A stretch of DNA of 6,488 nt. Origin: BMS3B sp964501105 (GTDB lineage: Archaea; Hydrothermarchaeota; Hydrothermarchaeia; Hydrothermarchaeales; BMS3B). The notes beneath the pieces are model-generated. The model was not told the DNA's origin, made no database searches, and was given only the letters and a program-made list of their open reading frames with translations. The stretch's first letter is position 1, and each line of letters starts with the position of its first letter. Shown here piece by piece: positions 1 to 5,187 of the stretch. The translations under genes were made by a program, and so were the position numbers. The stretch lies in contig CAZCRG010000098.1 in the NCBI GenBank assembly GCA_964501105.1, positions 1 through 6,488 on the forward strand, read 5' to 3'.

Positions 1-194
1 ACCTTGAGGGGCTGAACAGGTACAGGTATTCTGAAGTATAGTCCAGAGGCAATATAAAATATACCCACCATAAGAAGAACAGCGCTGGAGCTCAGGCCGT
101 TTATAACAATAAGGCCAACAGCAAGAGGTATAAGAGTTCCCAGATCTCCAAGAGAACCAGCAAACTCAAGGCGGGTGAACCTGAAATCTTTCAT
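1..194 (-). CDS. MOT1-family molybdate/sulfate transporter, N-terminal part (runs off left edge)
   Basis: Reading the minus strand from the ATG at 194 gives 64 codons without a stop to the window edge. The protein is an integral membrane transporter of the MOT1 type (molybdate transporter of the sulfate-permease-like group), expected to import molybdate or a related oxyanion. What shows this: an N-terminal GSLGDLGTLIP motif at residues 13-23, a hydrophobic segment following it (about 20-32), a second hydrophobic segment (about 37-53), then RIPVPVQPLK near residue 54-63. The GDLGT and PVPVQPxK motifs are hallmarks of this family as I know it. The start is supported by a TATA-like box about 27 bases upstream with no Shine-Dalgarno, suggesting a leaderless mRNA. 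It is divergent from argB. The rest of the gene lies outside the window, so intactness and the exact anion cannot be judged. Confidence 0.75.
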   Translation of the reverse strand, partial: MKDFRFTRLEFAGSLGDLGTLIPLAVGLIVINGLSSSAVLLMVGIFYIASGLYFRIPVPVQPLK

Positions 195-216
195 ATTTGT
201 AGTTTTATTGTGGAAC

Positions 217-224
217 ATTTAAAT
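217..224. promoter_or_regulatory. Palindromic TATA box shared by divergent MOT1 and argB promoters
   Basis: ATTTAAAT is a perfect 8-base palindrome lying midway between two divergent start codons. Its centre is about 27-28 bases from the argB ATG (248) and 26-27 bases from the transporter ATG (194), which is the archaeal TATA-to-start distance, so both transcripts would begin at or next to the start codon. Purine-rich BRE-like bases flank it on both sides (GGAAC before it on plus; GAAAGT before it on minus). This is an inference from spacing and composition. Confidence 0.55.
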
Positions 225-247
225 ACTTTCAGGAAGTAAGAACCACT

Positions 248-1135
248 ATGGAAAACAAGACCTTGAGGGCAGAAATTCTTGCTCAGGCGCTACCCTACAT
301 AGAGAAATTCTACAACAGCTATGTGGTCATAAAATATGGCGGCCACGCCATGCTGGATGAGAAAGCCAAAGAATGGACAATAAGAGATACCATTCTCCTA
401 AAGTATGTTGGTATGAAACCCATTGTTGTGCATGGCGGCGGCCCTGAAATAACAAACGCCATGGAGAAGATGGGGTTAAAGCCAAAATTTATAGCAGGAC
501 TTAGAGTTACAGATAAAGACACCCTTGATATTGTGAAAATGGTGCTGGTAGGAAAGATAAATACAGAGCTAGTCTCAAAATTTAATGCCTACAGCTGTCC
601 CTCAGTGGGGCTCTCTGGGAAAGATGGCAGCCTAATAATTGCAAAAAAAAGCAGTCCCAAGCGGGTAATTCAGGAGGGACGAGAACTTGAAGTTGATCTG
701 GGTTATGTGGGAGAAATCAAGAAGATAAACCCCGGGATTCTCGAAACCCTTACATCCCAGGGCTACATTCCTGTCATCTCACCCATAGGTTTGACTGAGG
801 AAGGAGAGAGTCTAAATCTCAATGCTGACACTGTGGCAGGAGAGATTGCCTCAGCAATAAAGGCCAAAAGGCTTATAGTTCTTACTGACGTACCTGGAGT
901 GCTCACCGACCTTAACGACCCGGAAAGCCTGATAAAAAAACTCAAAACCACCAGAATAAAAACCCTCATAAAGAGAGGAATAATAAAGGGATCAATGCTC
1001 CCCAAAATTGAAGCCTGCAAAAATGCTTTAATAAATGGCGTTGAAGCTGCCCACATTATAGATGGCAGGGTTAAGCACAGCATAATTCTGGAGCTTTTCA
1101 CCGACGAAGGTATTGGTACCATGGTAGAGCTTTAG
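248..1135 (+). CDS. argB: Acetylglutamate kinase (arginine biosynthesis)
   Basis: This cytoplasmic amino-acid kinase phosphorylates N-acetyl-L-glutamate with ATP, the second step of the acetylated arginine (ornithine) pathway. Visible motifs are VIKYGGHAM (residues 27-35, catalytic Lys29), VVHGGGPEI (60-68, phosphate-binding glycines), GLRVTD (84-89, substrate Arg86), GLSGKDG, LNLNADTVAGE (189-199), VLTDVPGVL (211-219) and GSMLPK (248-253, Lys253). The 295 residues are a normal length. About 25 residues precede the KYGG motif and look helical; such an N-terminal helix is typical of hexameric, arginine-inhibited enzymes, so feedback inhibition is plausible but inferred. The ATG is chosen because ALPYI and KYGG follow at the usual distance and a TATA box sits about 27 bases upstream; no good Shine-Dalgarno is present. 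Its last four bases overlap the end of the convergent Nudix gene. No other arginine gene is visible here. Confidence 0.95.
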   Translation: MENKTLRAEILAQALPYIEKFYNSYVVIKYGGHAMLDEKAKEWTIRDTILLKYVGMKPIVVHGGGPEITNAMEKMGLKPKFIAGLRVTDKDTLDIVKMVLVGKINTELVSKFNAYSCPSVGLSGKDGSLIIAKKSSPKRVIQEGRELEVDLGYVGEIKKINPGILETLTSQGYIPVISPIGLTEEGESLNLNADTVAGEIASAIKAKRLIVLTDVPGVLTDLNDPESLIKKLKTTRIKTLIKRGIIKGSMLPKIEACKNALINGVEAAHIIDGRVKHSIILELFTDEGIGTMVEL

Positions 1136-1533
1136 AATTTATAGCCCAGGCCTTCCAGAAACCTTCTTGCCCTCCTCAAAACATCCTTTGAATTTTTAAA
1201 GGTGAGCCTATCCAGAGCCTCATCATAACTGAGCCAGTCAAAGCCCTTGTGCTCATGGGAAATCCTCACTTCCTCCTGGCTGGTTTCAGCCAGATAGTAA
1301 ACAACCTCCTTGTGGTGAAGCTCCCCCTTACCTCTATAAAAGTATTCAATCTCCTCTCTGAAGCCAAAGAGTATATTAATGCCCTTAATTCCTGTCTCTT
1401 CCTCAGTCTCCCTCAATACAGTCTCAATCTCATCCTCCCCCTCCTCCATATGCCCTTTCACAAAGTCCCAGTGGTTGGCAGGATAGCGAAGAATAAGGAA
1501 ATTCACCTCCCCCTCATCTCTGAATATCACCAC
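1132..1533 (-). CDS. Nudix hydrolase, probable bis(5'-nucleosyl)-tetraphosphatase; true start probably at 1557 or 1554
   Basis: The protein has a complete Nudix box (numbering from the GTG at 1533): Gly27, Glu33, Arg41-Glu42, Glu45-Glu46 and Gly48 in GHMEEGEDEIETVLRETEEE, followed by TGI. The preceding WDFVKGHMEEG and the C-terminal HKGFDWLSYDEAL resemble the asymmetrical diadenosine tetraphosphate (Ap4A) hydrolase group, which splits NpnN dinucleotides in the cytoplasm. The coordinates use the first canonical start codon, a GTG at 1533, but that is probably too short: the same frame continues upstream through codons for IIRERSAGVV, and the ERSAG segment before VIFR is typical of the family's first strand. 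No ATG, GTG or TTG occurs between the in-frame stop (1578-1576) and 1533. A strong GGAGGT ribosome site (1569-1564) instead fits an ATA at 1557 or 1554. It is the second gene of an operon with the 3'-phosphoesterase and ends inside the last codons of argB. Confidence 0.85.
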   Translation of the reverse strand: MVIFRDEGEVNFLILRYPANHWDFVKGHMEEGEDEIETVLRETEEETGIKGINILFGFREEIEYFYRGKGELHHKEVVYYLAETSQEEVRISHEHKGFDWLSYDEALDRLTFKNSKDVLRRARRFLEGLGYKF

Positions 1534-1553
1534 TCCTGCACTTCTTTCTCTTA

Positions 1554-1952
1554 TTATTTTTTTACCTCCTTGGCTTTAAAAAAGAGCCAGGCCTTCTCGC
1601 CAGCCTTCTTAAATTTTAATAGAACATACCTGCCCTTAAGTCTTTTGCCCATAAGATGAAAAACAATTTTCTCAGGCTTTCTGCTCTCCAGCTCATAAGT
1701 GCCCTTATCCCAGATTTCAAGTTCTCCAGCACCGTAGTTGCCCTCCTCAATCTCACCTTCAAAATCAGCAAAATCCAGAGGGTGGTCTTCAGTCTGGATG
1801 GCAAGCCTCCTCTCTCCAATACTCTGGGGCGGCGGCTTGGGAATAGCCCAGGATTTGAGCACATTGTCGAGTTCGAGGCGGAAGTCGTAGTGAAGAGTCC
1901 TGGCCCTGTGCCTCTGCAAAACAAAAATTTTTCTTTTCTTCTCCTGTAGCAT
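1554..1952 (-). CDS. Stand-alone LigD-type 3'-phosphoesterase (PE) protein
   Basis: The 132-residue protein is almost exactly one 3'-phosphoesterase domain, known as the N-terminal domain of bacterial DNA ligase D and as a free-standing protein in some archaea and bacteria. The family removes 3'-phosphates and 3'-ribonucleotides from DNA ends using a metal, leaving 3'-OH ends for sealing. Visible residues are FVLQRH (His15), LHYDFRLE (His21, Asp23, Arg25), SWAIPKPPP (34-42), EDHPLDFADFEG (55-66, His57) and NYGAGELEIWDKGTYE (72-87), then LKGRYVLLKF and AWLFFKAKE. Aligned from memory with the Pseudomonas domain these match His42, His48, Asp50, Arg52 and His84; the position of Tyr88 is Phe61 here. 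The ATG at 1952 is preferred over one at 2030, which would add a non-conserved 26-residue stretch and overlap aroD. A weak TATA lies 27 bases upstream. It is first in an operon with the Nudix gene. Confidence 0.88.
   Translation of the reverse strand: MLQEKKRKIFVLQRHRARTLHYDFRLELDNVLKSWAIPKPPPQSIGERRLAIQTEDHPLDFADFEGEIEEGNYGAGELEIWDKGTYELESRKPEKIVFHLMGKRLKGRYVLLKFKKAGEKAWLFFKAKEVKK
1564..1569 (-). promoter_or_regulatory. Strong ribosome binding site in front of the Nudix gene
   Basis: On the minus strand GGAGGT lies inside the last codons of the phosphoesterase gene and is followed by six A residues and then ATAATAAG. The spacing of six bases to the ATA at 1557-1555 is ideal, whereas the first canonical start in frame (GTG at 1533) is 30 bases away. 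The site therefore supports initiation at an ATA codon that overlaps the upstream TAA stop (1556-1554) in an ATAA arrangement, the counterpart of the common ATGA overlap. Confidence 0.6.
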
Positions 1953-1954
1953 AA

Positions 1955-1962
1955 TTTTATAT
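1955..1962 (+). promoter_or_regulatory. TATA box of aroD-aroE
   Basis: TTTTATAT fits an archaeal TATA box. Transcription would start about 26 bases later, near 1985, giving a short leader of about 18 bases that contains the GAGGTG ribosome site before the aroD ATG at 2003. Inference from consensus and spacing. Confidence 0.45.
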
Positions 1963-1975
1963 TGCTTGCCAATAA

Positions 1976-1983
1976 ACTTAAAA
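1976..1983 (-). promoter_or_regulatory. Weak TATA-like box of the phosphoesterase-Nudix operon
   Basis: On the minus strand TTTTAAGT is centred about 27 bases before the phosphoesterase ATG (1952), which would give a leaderless message; no Shine-Dalgarno precedes that ATG. It lies inside the short aroD leader region, so the two divergent promoters are interleaved. Inference from position only. Confidence 0.35.
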
Positions 1984-1990
1984 CTGGTGT

Positions 1991-1996
1991 GAGGTG
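1991..1996 (+). promoter_or_regulatory. Ribosome binding site that decides the aroD start
   Basis: GAGGTG sits six bases before the ATG at 2003. The alternative GTG at 1994 lies inside this site and would add only three residues, so the ATG at 2003 is preferred. Confidence 0.6.
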
Positions 1997-2002
1997 AAGG
2001 AG

Positions 2003-2722
2003 ATGAAACTAATAAGCAGAGCCCCAGCAATATGTGCCAGTATAATAGAGCACAGTGTTGAAGAATTTTTGAGAAGTGTAAGACAGATAGATGGAGCAGA
2101 TTTTATTGAAATTAGAGCCGATGGCCTCAAAGTCAAAAGCTCCAGAGAATACCTACCTGAGACCAAAAAGCTTCTCAATAATGTAAAAGCCCAGAGCGAG
2201 CTTCCCATACTCTTAACTGTGAGAAATGAAAAGGAAGGTGGAGTTTTCAGAGGGAGCGAAAGCGAAAGAGCAAGAGTTATATTTGAATCTTTAAAGCTTG
2301 TTGAAGGGATTGATATTGAGTTGAGAATGCAGCCCGAGCTGAGAGATGAAATTATTGAAGAGGCAAAGAAGAATAATGTCGATATTGTAATTTCCTATCA
2401 TGACTTCAATTCAACCCCTGATGTGGACACCCTTCTAAGTATTCTCGAGGAACAGGAAAGTGCAGGTGCCACAATAGCAAAAGTTGCAACAAGAGCCAAC
2501 TCAGGAAAAGATGTTCTCAAGCTCCTCAATCTCCTCCAGGCTGCAAAGGAGAAAATTAATATTCCAGTTATTGGCATCTCTCTTGGTGAGGAAGGAAGAA
2601 TTTCAAGAGTTGCAGCACCTCTTTTAGGCTCAATAGCTACTTATGGCTATGTGGGGAGAGAAACTGCTCCCGGGCAGCTTGAAGTCAAAAAGCTTAGAGA
2701 GATTCTGGACCTCATGAGATGA
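2003..2722 (+). CDS. aroD: 3-dehydroquinate dehydratase, type I
   Basis: This cytoplasmic class I aldolase-fold enzyme converts 3-dehydroquinate to 3-dehydroshikimate, the third step of the shikimate pathway, through a Schiff base. Motifs seen in the 239-residue protein: FIEIRADGL (34-42), PILLTVRNEKEGG (68-80), VISYHDF with catalytic His133, ATIAKVATRAN with the Schiff-base Lys160, GEEGRISRVAAPLLGS (195-210, Arg202) and APGQLEV (222-228, Gln225). These align with the Glu86, His143, Lys170, Arg213 and Gln236 set of the Salmonella enzyme (from memory). The usual I-x-MG before the glycine loop reads ISLGEEG, a mild change. Start choice: ATG at 2003, six bases after GAGGTG; a GTG at 1994 is less likely. 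It is followed after one base by aroE, so the two are almost certainly one operon. Confidence 0.95.
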   Translation: MKLISRAPAICASIIEHSVEEFLRSVRQIDGADFIEIRADGLKVKSSREYLPETKKLLNNVKAQSELPILLTVRNEKEGGVFRGSESERARVIFESLKLVEGIDIELRMQPELRDEIIEEAKKNNVDIVISYHDFNSTPDVDTLLSILEEQESAGATIAKVATRANSGKDVLKLLNLLQAAKEKINIPVIGISLGEEGRISRVAAPLLGSIATYGYVGRETAPGQLEVKKLREILDLMR

Positions 2723-2723
2723 A

Positions 2724-3581
2724 ATGTGTGGAGTAAATTCAAAAACAAAAGCCTTTGCAGTAATAGGCTCTCCCATTGAGCACAGCATATCACCTGAGAT
2801 TCACAACTCCAGCTTTTCTAAGCTTAAGCTGAACTGCATCTACCTGGCTCATAGAGTGGAAAAGTCACATCTGAGAGAAGCTATTGAGGGCTTCAAGGCT
2901 CTGGGCTACTCTGGAGTGAATGTAACTATTCCTCACAAGGTCGAGGTTATTAAATATCTGGACGAAGTCTCTCCAGAGGCTAAGGCAATAGGGGCAGTTA
3001 ATACAATTGTGTTCAAAAAGGGTAAAGCCTCAGGCTACAACACAGACGGCACTGGTGCCCTTCTCGCTCTTAAGGAAGCCGGAGTTGAAGTAGAGAATAC
3101 CAGAGTGGTAGTCCTGGGCTATGGAGGGGCAGCTAGAGCTATTGCAGCCTCTCTGGCTCTGAAGGGAAAAGTTGAAAAAATAACCATAGCTGGAAGGAAT
3201 CTGGAAAAAGCCAGAGCTCTGGCAGAGGATATATCAAAACTCGGTGCCTCAACTGAAGCTTCAGGTATGGATAATATTGAAGAGCTTCTCAGGGAAAGCC
3301 ACATCCTCATCCATGCCACACCTGTGGGCATGAGCCCCAGAGCAGAGGAAACTCTCCTGACTCATAAGCAGCTTCACCCAGAGCTTACAGTTATGGATAT
3401 AGTCTATACTCCCCTGGAGACAAGGCTTCTGAGAGAGGCAAAGAAGGCTGGATGCAGAGTTGTTGACGGCCTTGGAATGTTAATCCACCAGGCTGCTGAA
3501 GCTGAGAGGCTATGGCTGGGAGTAGAGCCTGATATCTCTGTTATGAGGGAGGCTGCTTTAAGAGCCCTGAAGCTTTCTTAG
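2724..3581 (+). CDS. aroE: Shikimate dehydrogenase (NADP+)
   Basis: The enzyme reduces 3-dehydroshikimate to shikimate with NADPH in the cytoplasm, directly after the aroD step. The substrate domain shows AVIGSPIEHSISPEIHNSSF (12-31), VNVTIPHK with catalytic Lys72, GAVNT (Asn93) and GYNTDG with catalytic Asp108. The Rossmann domain shows VVVLGYGGAARAI (128-140) and AGRNLEKA (156-163), where Arg158 corresponds to the NADPH 2'-phosphate Arg of the usual NRT motif, though Asn and Thr are replaced. Later come HATPVGM, VYTPLETRLL and DGLGMLIHQAAEA. At 285 residues it is of normal length. The ATG lies one base after the aroD stop without a strong ribosome site of its own, suggesting translational coupling. 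The last 24 bases overlap the convergent nadC. The first seven residues before KAF are not conserved, so a slightly later start cannot be excluded. Confidence 0.95.
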   Translation: MCGVNSKTKAFAVIGSPIEHSISPEIHNSSFSKLKLNCIYLAHRVEKSHLREAIEGFKALGYSGVNVTIPHKVEVIKYLDEVSPEAKAIGAVNTIVFKKGKASGYNTDGTGALLALKEAGVEVENTRVVVLGYGGAARAIAASLALKGKVEKITIAGRNLEKARALAEDISKLGASTEASGMDNIEELLRESHILIHATPVGMSPRAEETLLTHKQLHPELTVMDIVYTPLETRLLREAKKAGCRVVDGLGMLIHQAAEAERLWLGVEPDISVMREAALRALKLS

Positions 3582-4394
3582 CTCAAGGCTCATATCTATC
3601 CACTTAGCTGCTGTTGTTATGGAGCCAAGAGAAATAACATCAGGTTTGAGCGCAGCATAACTTCCGAGATTTTCCAGTGTTACCCCTCCTGAAACCTCCA
3701 CTGTAACACTGTAGCCTCCCTGGTTTATGAGGAGAAGTGCATGTTCCACCTGCTCCGGGGTAAAGTTGTCCAGCATAATTATATCTGCCCCGGCATCACA
3801 GGCTTTAAGAGCCTCCTCAACTGTAGCTACCTCGACCTCAACCTTCTTTGTGAAGTTTTCCTTGGCCTTCTTTACTGCCTCTTCAAGCTCCACGAGAGCC
3901 AGGTGATTATCCTTTATAAGAATTAAATCGTCAAGGTGAAACCTGTGAGTTAAACCACCACCAAGCTTCACAGCCTTCTTTTCAAAGTAGCCAAAGCCAG
4001 GAGTAGTCTTCCTTGTGCAGGTAATCTTCACCCCATACCTTTCTGCTATCTCCACTGCCCTTTTTGTGGCTGTTGCTATTCCGCTCATCCTCATTAGAAG
4101 ATTCAGAAGAACTCTCTCAAGCAGAAGTATAGTTCTCGCTCTCCCGGAGATTTCAAGAATTACTTCTCCCTTCTCAAAGGCTTCGCCATCCTTTTTCTTC
4201 TGCATGAATTCTAGGCCAAAGTGGTCAAGGAGCACTGAAACTTCTTCCATGCCTGCCAGTACTCCTGCCTCCTTTGCCATAACCCTGGCTTTAGCCTTCT
4301 CTTCACCAAGGATGCTCTCTGTGGTAACATCTCCATAGCCCAAATCATCTCTGATATATGAAAGCAGTCTTTCAAGAATAATCACACCTTCCAT
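3558..4394 (-). CDS. nadC: Nicotinate-nucleotide pyrophosphorylase (quinolinate phosphoribosyltransferase)
   Basis: This cytoplasmic enzyme joins quinolinate and PRPP to give nicotinate mononucleotide, CO2 and pyrophosphate, in de novo NAD synthesis. The 278-residue protein carries the family motifs in order: DDLGYGDVTTESI (16-28), LLERVLLNLLMRMSGIAT (91-108), TRKTTPGFGYFEKKAV (127-142, Arg128 and Lys129), GGGLTHRFHL (145-154, His150 and Arg151), LIKDNHL (Lys161), VEVEVATVEEAL, IIMLDNFTPEQV, VEVSGGV and ISLGSIT. One departure: the usual PGLR or PGFR after the TRKT motif reads PGFG (Gly135). The ATG at 4394 has only a weak GTGAT nearby and a TATA-like box about 26 bases upstream, so the mRNA may be leaderless. 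It diverges from a nicotinamidase gene, making this a small NAD locus; neither nadA nor nadB is in the window. Confidence 0.95.
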   Translation of the reverse strand: MEGVIILERLLSYIRDDLGYGDVTTESILGEEKAKARVMAKEAGVLAGMEEVSVLLDHFGLEFMQKKKDGEAFEKGEVILEISGRARTILLLERVLLNLLMRMSGIATATKRAVEIAERYGVKITCTRKTTPGFGYFEKKAVKLGGGLTHRFHLDDLILIKDNHLALVELEEAVKKAKENFTKKVEVEVATVEEALKACDAGADIIMLDNFTPEQVEHALLLINQGGYSVTVEVSGGVTLENLGSYAALKPDVISLGSITTAAKWIDMSLELRKLQGS

Positions 4395-4406
4395 AGCATC
4401 ACAATC

Positions 4407-4415
4407 TTTTTATTA
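4407..4415 (+). promoter_or_regulatory. TATA-like box of the pncA-DUF59 operon
   Basis: TTTTTATTA is centred 26 bases before the ATG at 4437. No Shine-Dalgarno sequence lies between, so a leaderless transcript is likely. Inference from composition and spacing. Confidence 0.45.
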
Positions 4416-4416
4416 T

Positions 4417-4424
4417 TCTTTAAG
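4417..4424 (-). promoter_or_regulatory. TATA-like box of nadC
   Basis: On the minus strand CTTAAAGA is centred about 26 bases before the nadC ATG (4394). It lies directly beside the box for the divergent pncA gene, so polymerases could not easily occupy both promoters at once. A weak match; inference from position. Confidence 0.35.
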
Positions 4425-4436
4425 CTAAATAAGTTT

Positions 4437-4949
4437 ATGCAGGCTCTCCTTGTTGTTGATATGCTCAAAGACTTTATTTATGAGGACGGTGCTCTTCCTG
4501 TAAAGGGGGCAAGGAGAGTTATTGAGCCAATAAATGAGAAAATTAAAGAATTCAGAGCAAAGAATGAGCCCATTATTTTCGTGTGCGATTCCCATGACGA
4601 GGAGGATGAGGAGTTTAAGGTCTGGGGGAGACATGCTGTAGAGGGCAGTGAAGGTGCTGAAGTTATAGACGAGCTTGATAAGAGGGAAGAGGATATAGTT
4701 GTGAAGAAAAAGAGATTTTCTGCCTTTTACAATACTGATTTAGAGAAGATACTCAGAGATAAAGGCGTTGATACCCTCGTCATAATTGGTGTTTTGACAG
4801 ATATATGCGTTCTTCACACTGCCAGCGATGCTGCCATGCGTGGCTTCAGGGTGATTATCCCTGAAAGCTGTGTTGCCACAGTTGACGAGGAAACCCAGAA
4901 GTGGGCTCTCAAGCACATTAAAGAGGTTCTGGGTGGGAGAATTGATTAA
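4437..4949 (+). CDS. pncA: Nicotinamidase-like cysteine hydrolase (isochorismatase family)
   Basis: The protein of 170 residues belongs to the isochorismatase-like cysteine hydrolases and is most like nicotinamidase, which turns nicotinamide into nicotinate for NAD salvage. The full catalytic triad is present: Asp8 in LLVVDMLKDF, a Lys at 91 or 92 in VVKKKRFSAF, and Cys124 in LTDICVLHTASDA. A metal site typical of nicotinamidases is also complete: Asp51 and His53 in CDSHD, and His66 in GRHAVEGSEGAEV. The metal residues favour nicotinamidase over isochorismatase or other amidohydrolases, and the divergent nadC next door agrees. The ATG at 4437 puts VVD at the usual distance and has a TATA box 26 bases upstream. 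Its last 17 bases overlap the start of the DUF59 gene, so the two are co-transcribed. Confidence 0.88.
   Translation: MQALLVVDMLKDFIYEDGALPVKGARRVIEPINEKIKEFRAKNEPIIFVCDSHDEEDEEFKVWGRHAVEGSEGAEVIDELDKREEDIVVKKKRFSAFYNTDLEKILRDKGVDTLVIIGVLTDICVLHTASDAAMRGFRVIIPESCVATVDEETQKWALKHIKEVLGGRID
4923..4927 (+). promoter_or_regulatory. Ribosome binding site deciding the DUF59 start
   Basis: GAGGT lies inside the end of the nicotinamidase gene, five bases before the GTG at 4933. Competing starts are a TTG at 4942 (poorly spaced to GGGAG) and an ATG far upstream at 4870 that would add a non-conserved tail, so GTG 4933 is the best choice. Confidence 0.5.
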
Positions 4950-5187
4950 AAATAGGGAGGTTAAAGAAGCTCTGAGTAGAGTGATAAGCATAAGGCACTC
5001 AAAAAATATAGTAGAGCTTGATATGGTGGATGAGGTGACAATAGAGGGAAACAATGTACATGTAAAGTTGAGACCTCCAGAGGACTGTTTATGCCCCTAT
5101 CCCTTTTTCCTTGCAACTCTTGCTGAGAAAAAGTTAAGAGAGCTCGAAGGTATAAATGAGGTCAAAGTGGATGTAATACTACAGTAA
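4933..5187 (+). CDS. MIP18/DUF59-family protein, probable iron-sulfur cluster assembly factor
   Basis: The 84-residue protein spans one MIP18 (DUF59) domain. The family (SufT, the N-terminal part of some Mrp proteins, eukaryotic MIP18) helps assemble or deliver iron-sulfur clusters in the cytoplasm. Seen: VKEALSRVIS (10-19), NIVELDMVDEVTIEGNNVHV (25-44), DCLCPYPFFL (51-60) with the Cys-Pro pair of the family at Cys54, and LEGINEVKVDVIL (71-83), matching the usual GV-x-x-V-x-V end. Two departures: the DPE triplet expected after the first helix is replaced by ISIRHS, and there is an extra Cys52 giving a C-x-C pair. The start is GTG 4933 because of the GAGGT before it; this overlaps pncA by 17 bases. 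A link to the iron-sulfur enzyme quinolinate synthase (NadA) is conceivable from the NAD context but not shown here. Confidence 0.75.
   Translation: MGELIKNREVKEALSRVISIRHSKNIVELDMVDEVTIEGNNVHVKLRPPEDCLCPYPFFLATLAEKKLRELEGINEVKVDVILQ

Noticed and set aside
319..1122. Open frames on the minus strand inside argB (319-522, 763-1122)
   Set aside because: They mirror the argB coding frame, have no family-like motifs or ribosome sites, and argB is certain.
1616..1972. A second minus-strand frame and a plus-strand frame (1656-1949) over the phosphoesterase gene
   Set aside because: Both are shifted readings of the clearly conserved phosphoesterase and lack any recognisable motifs.
1953..2030. Longer start (ATG at 2030) for the phosphoesterase
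   Set aside because: It would add 26 residues with no similarity to the domain, run across the aroD promoter and overlap the aroD start; the ATG at 1952 fits the domain boundary.
4870..4932. Upstream ATG at 4870 for the DUF59 protein
   Set aside because: The added segment is an out-of-frame reading of the end of pncA with no conservation, while GTG 4933 has a well-placed GAGGT.
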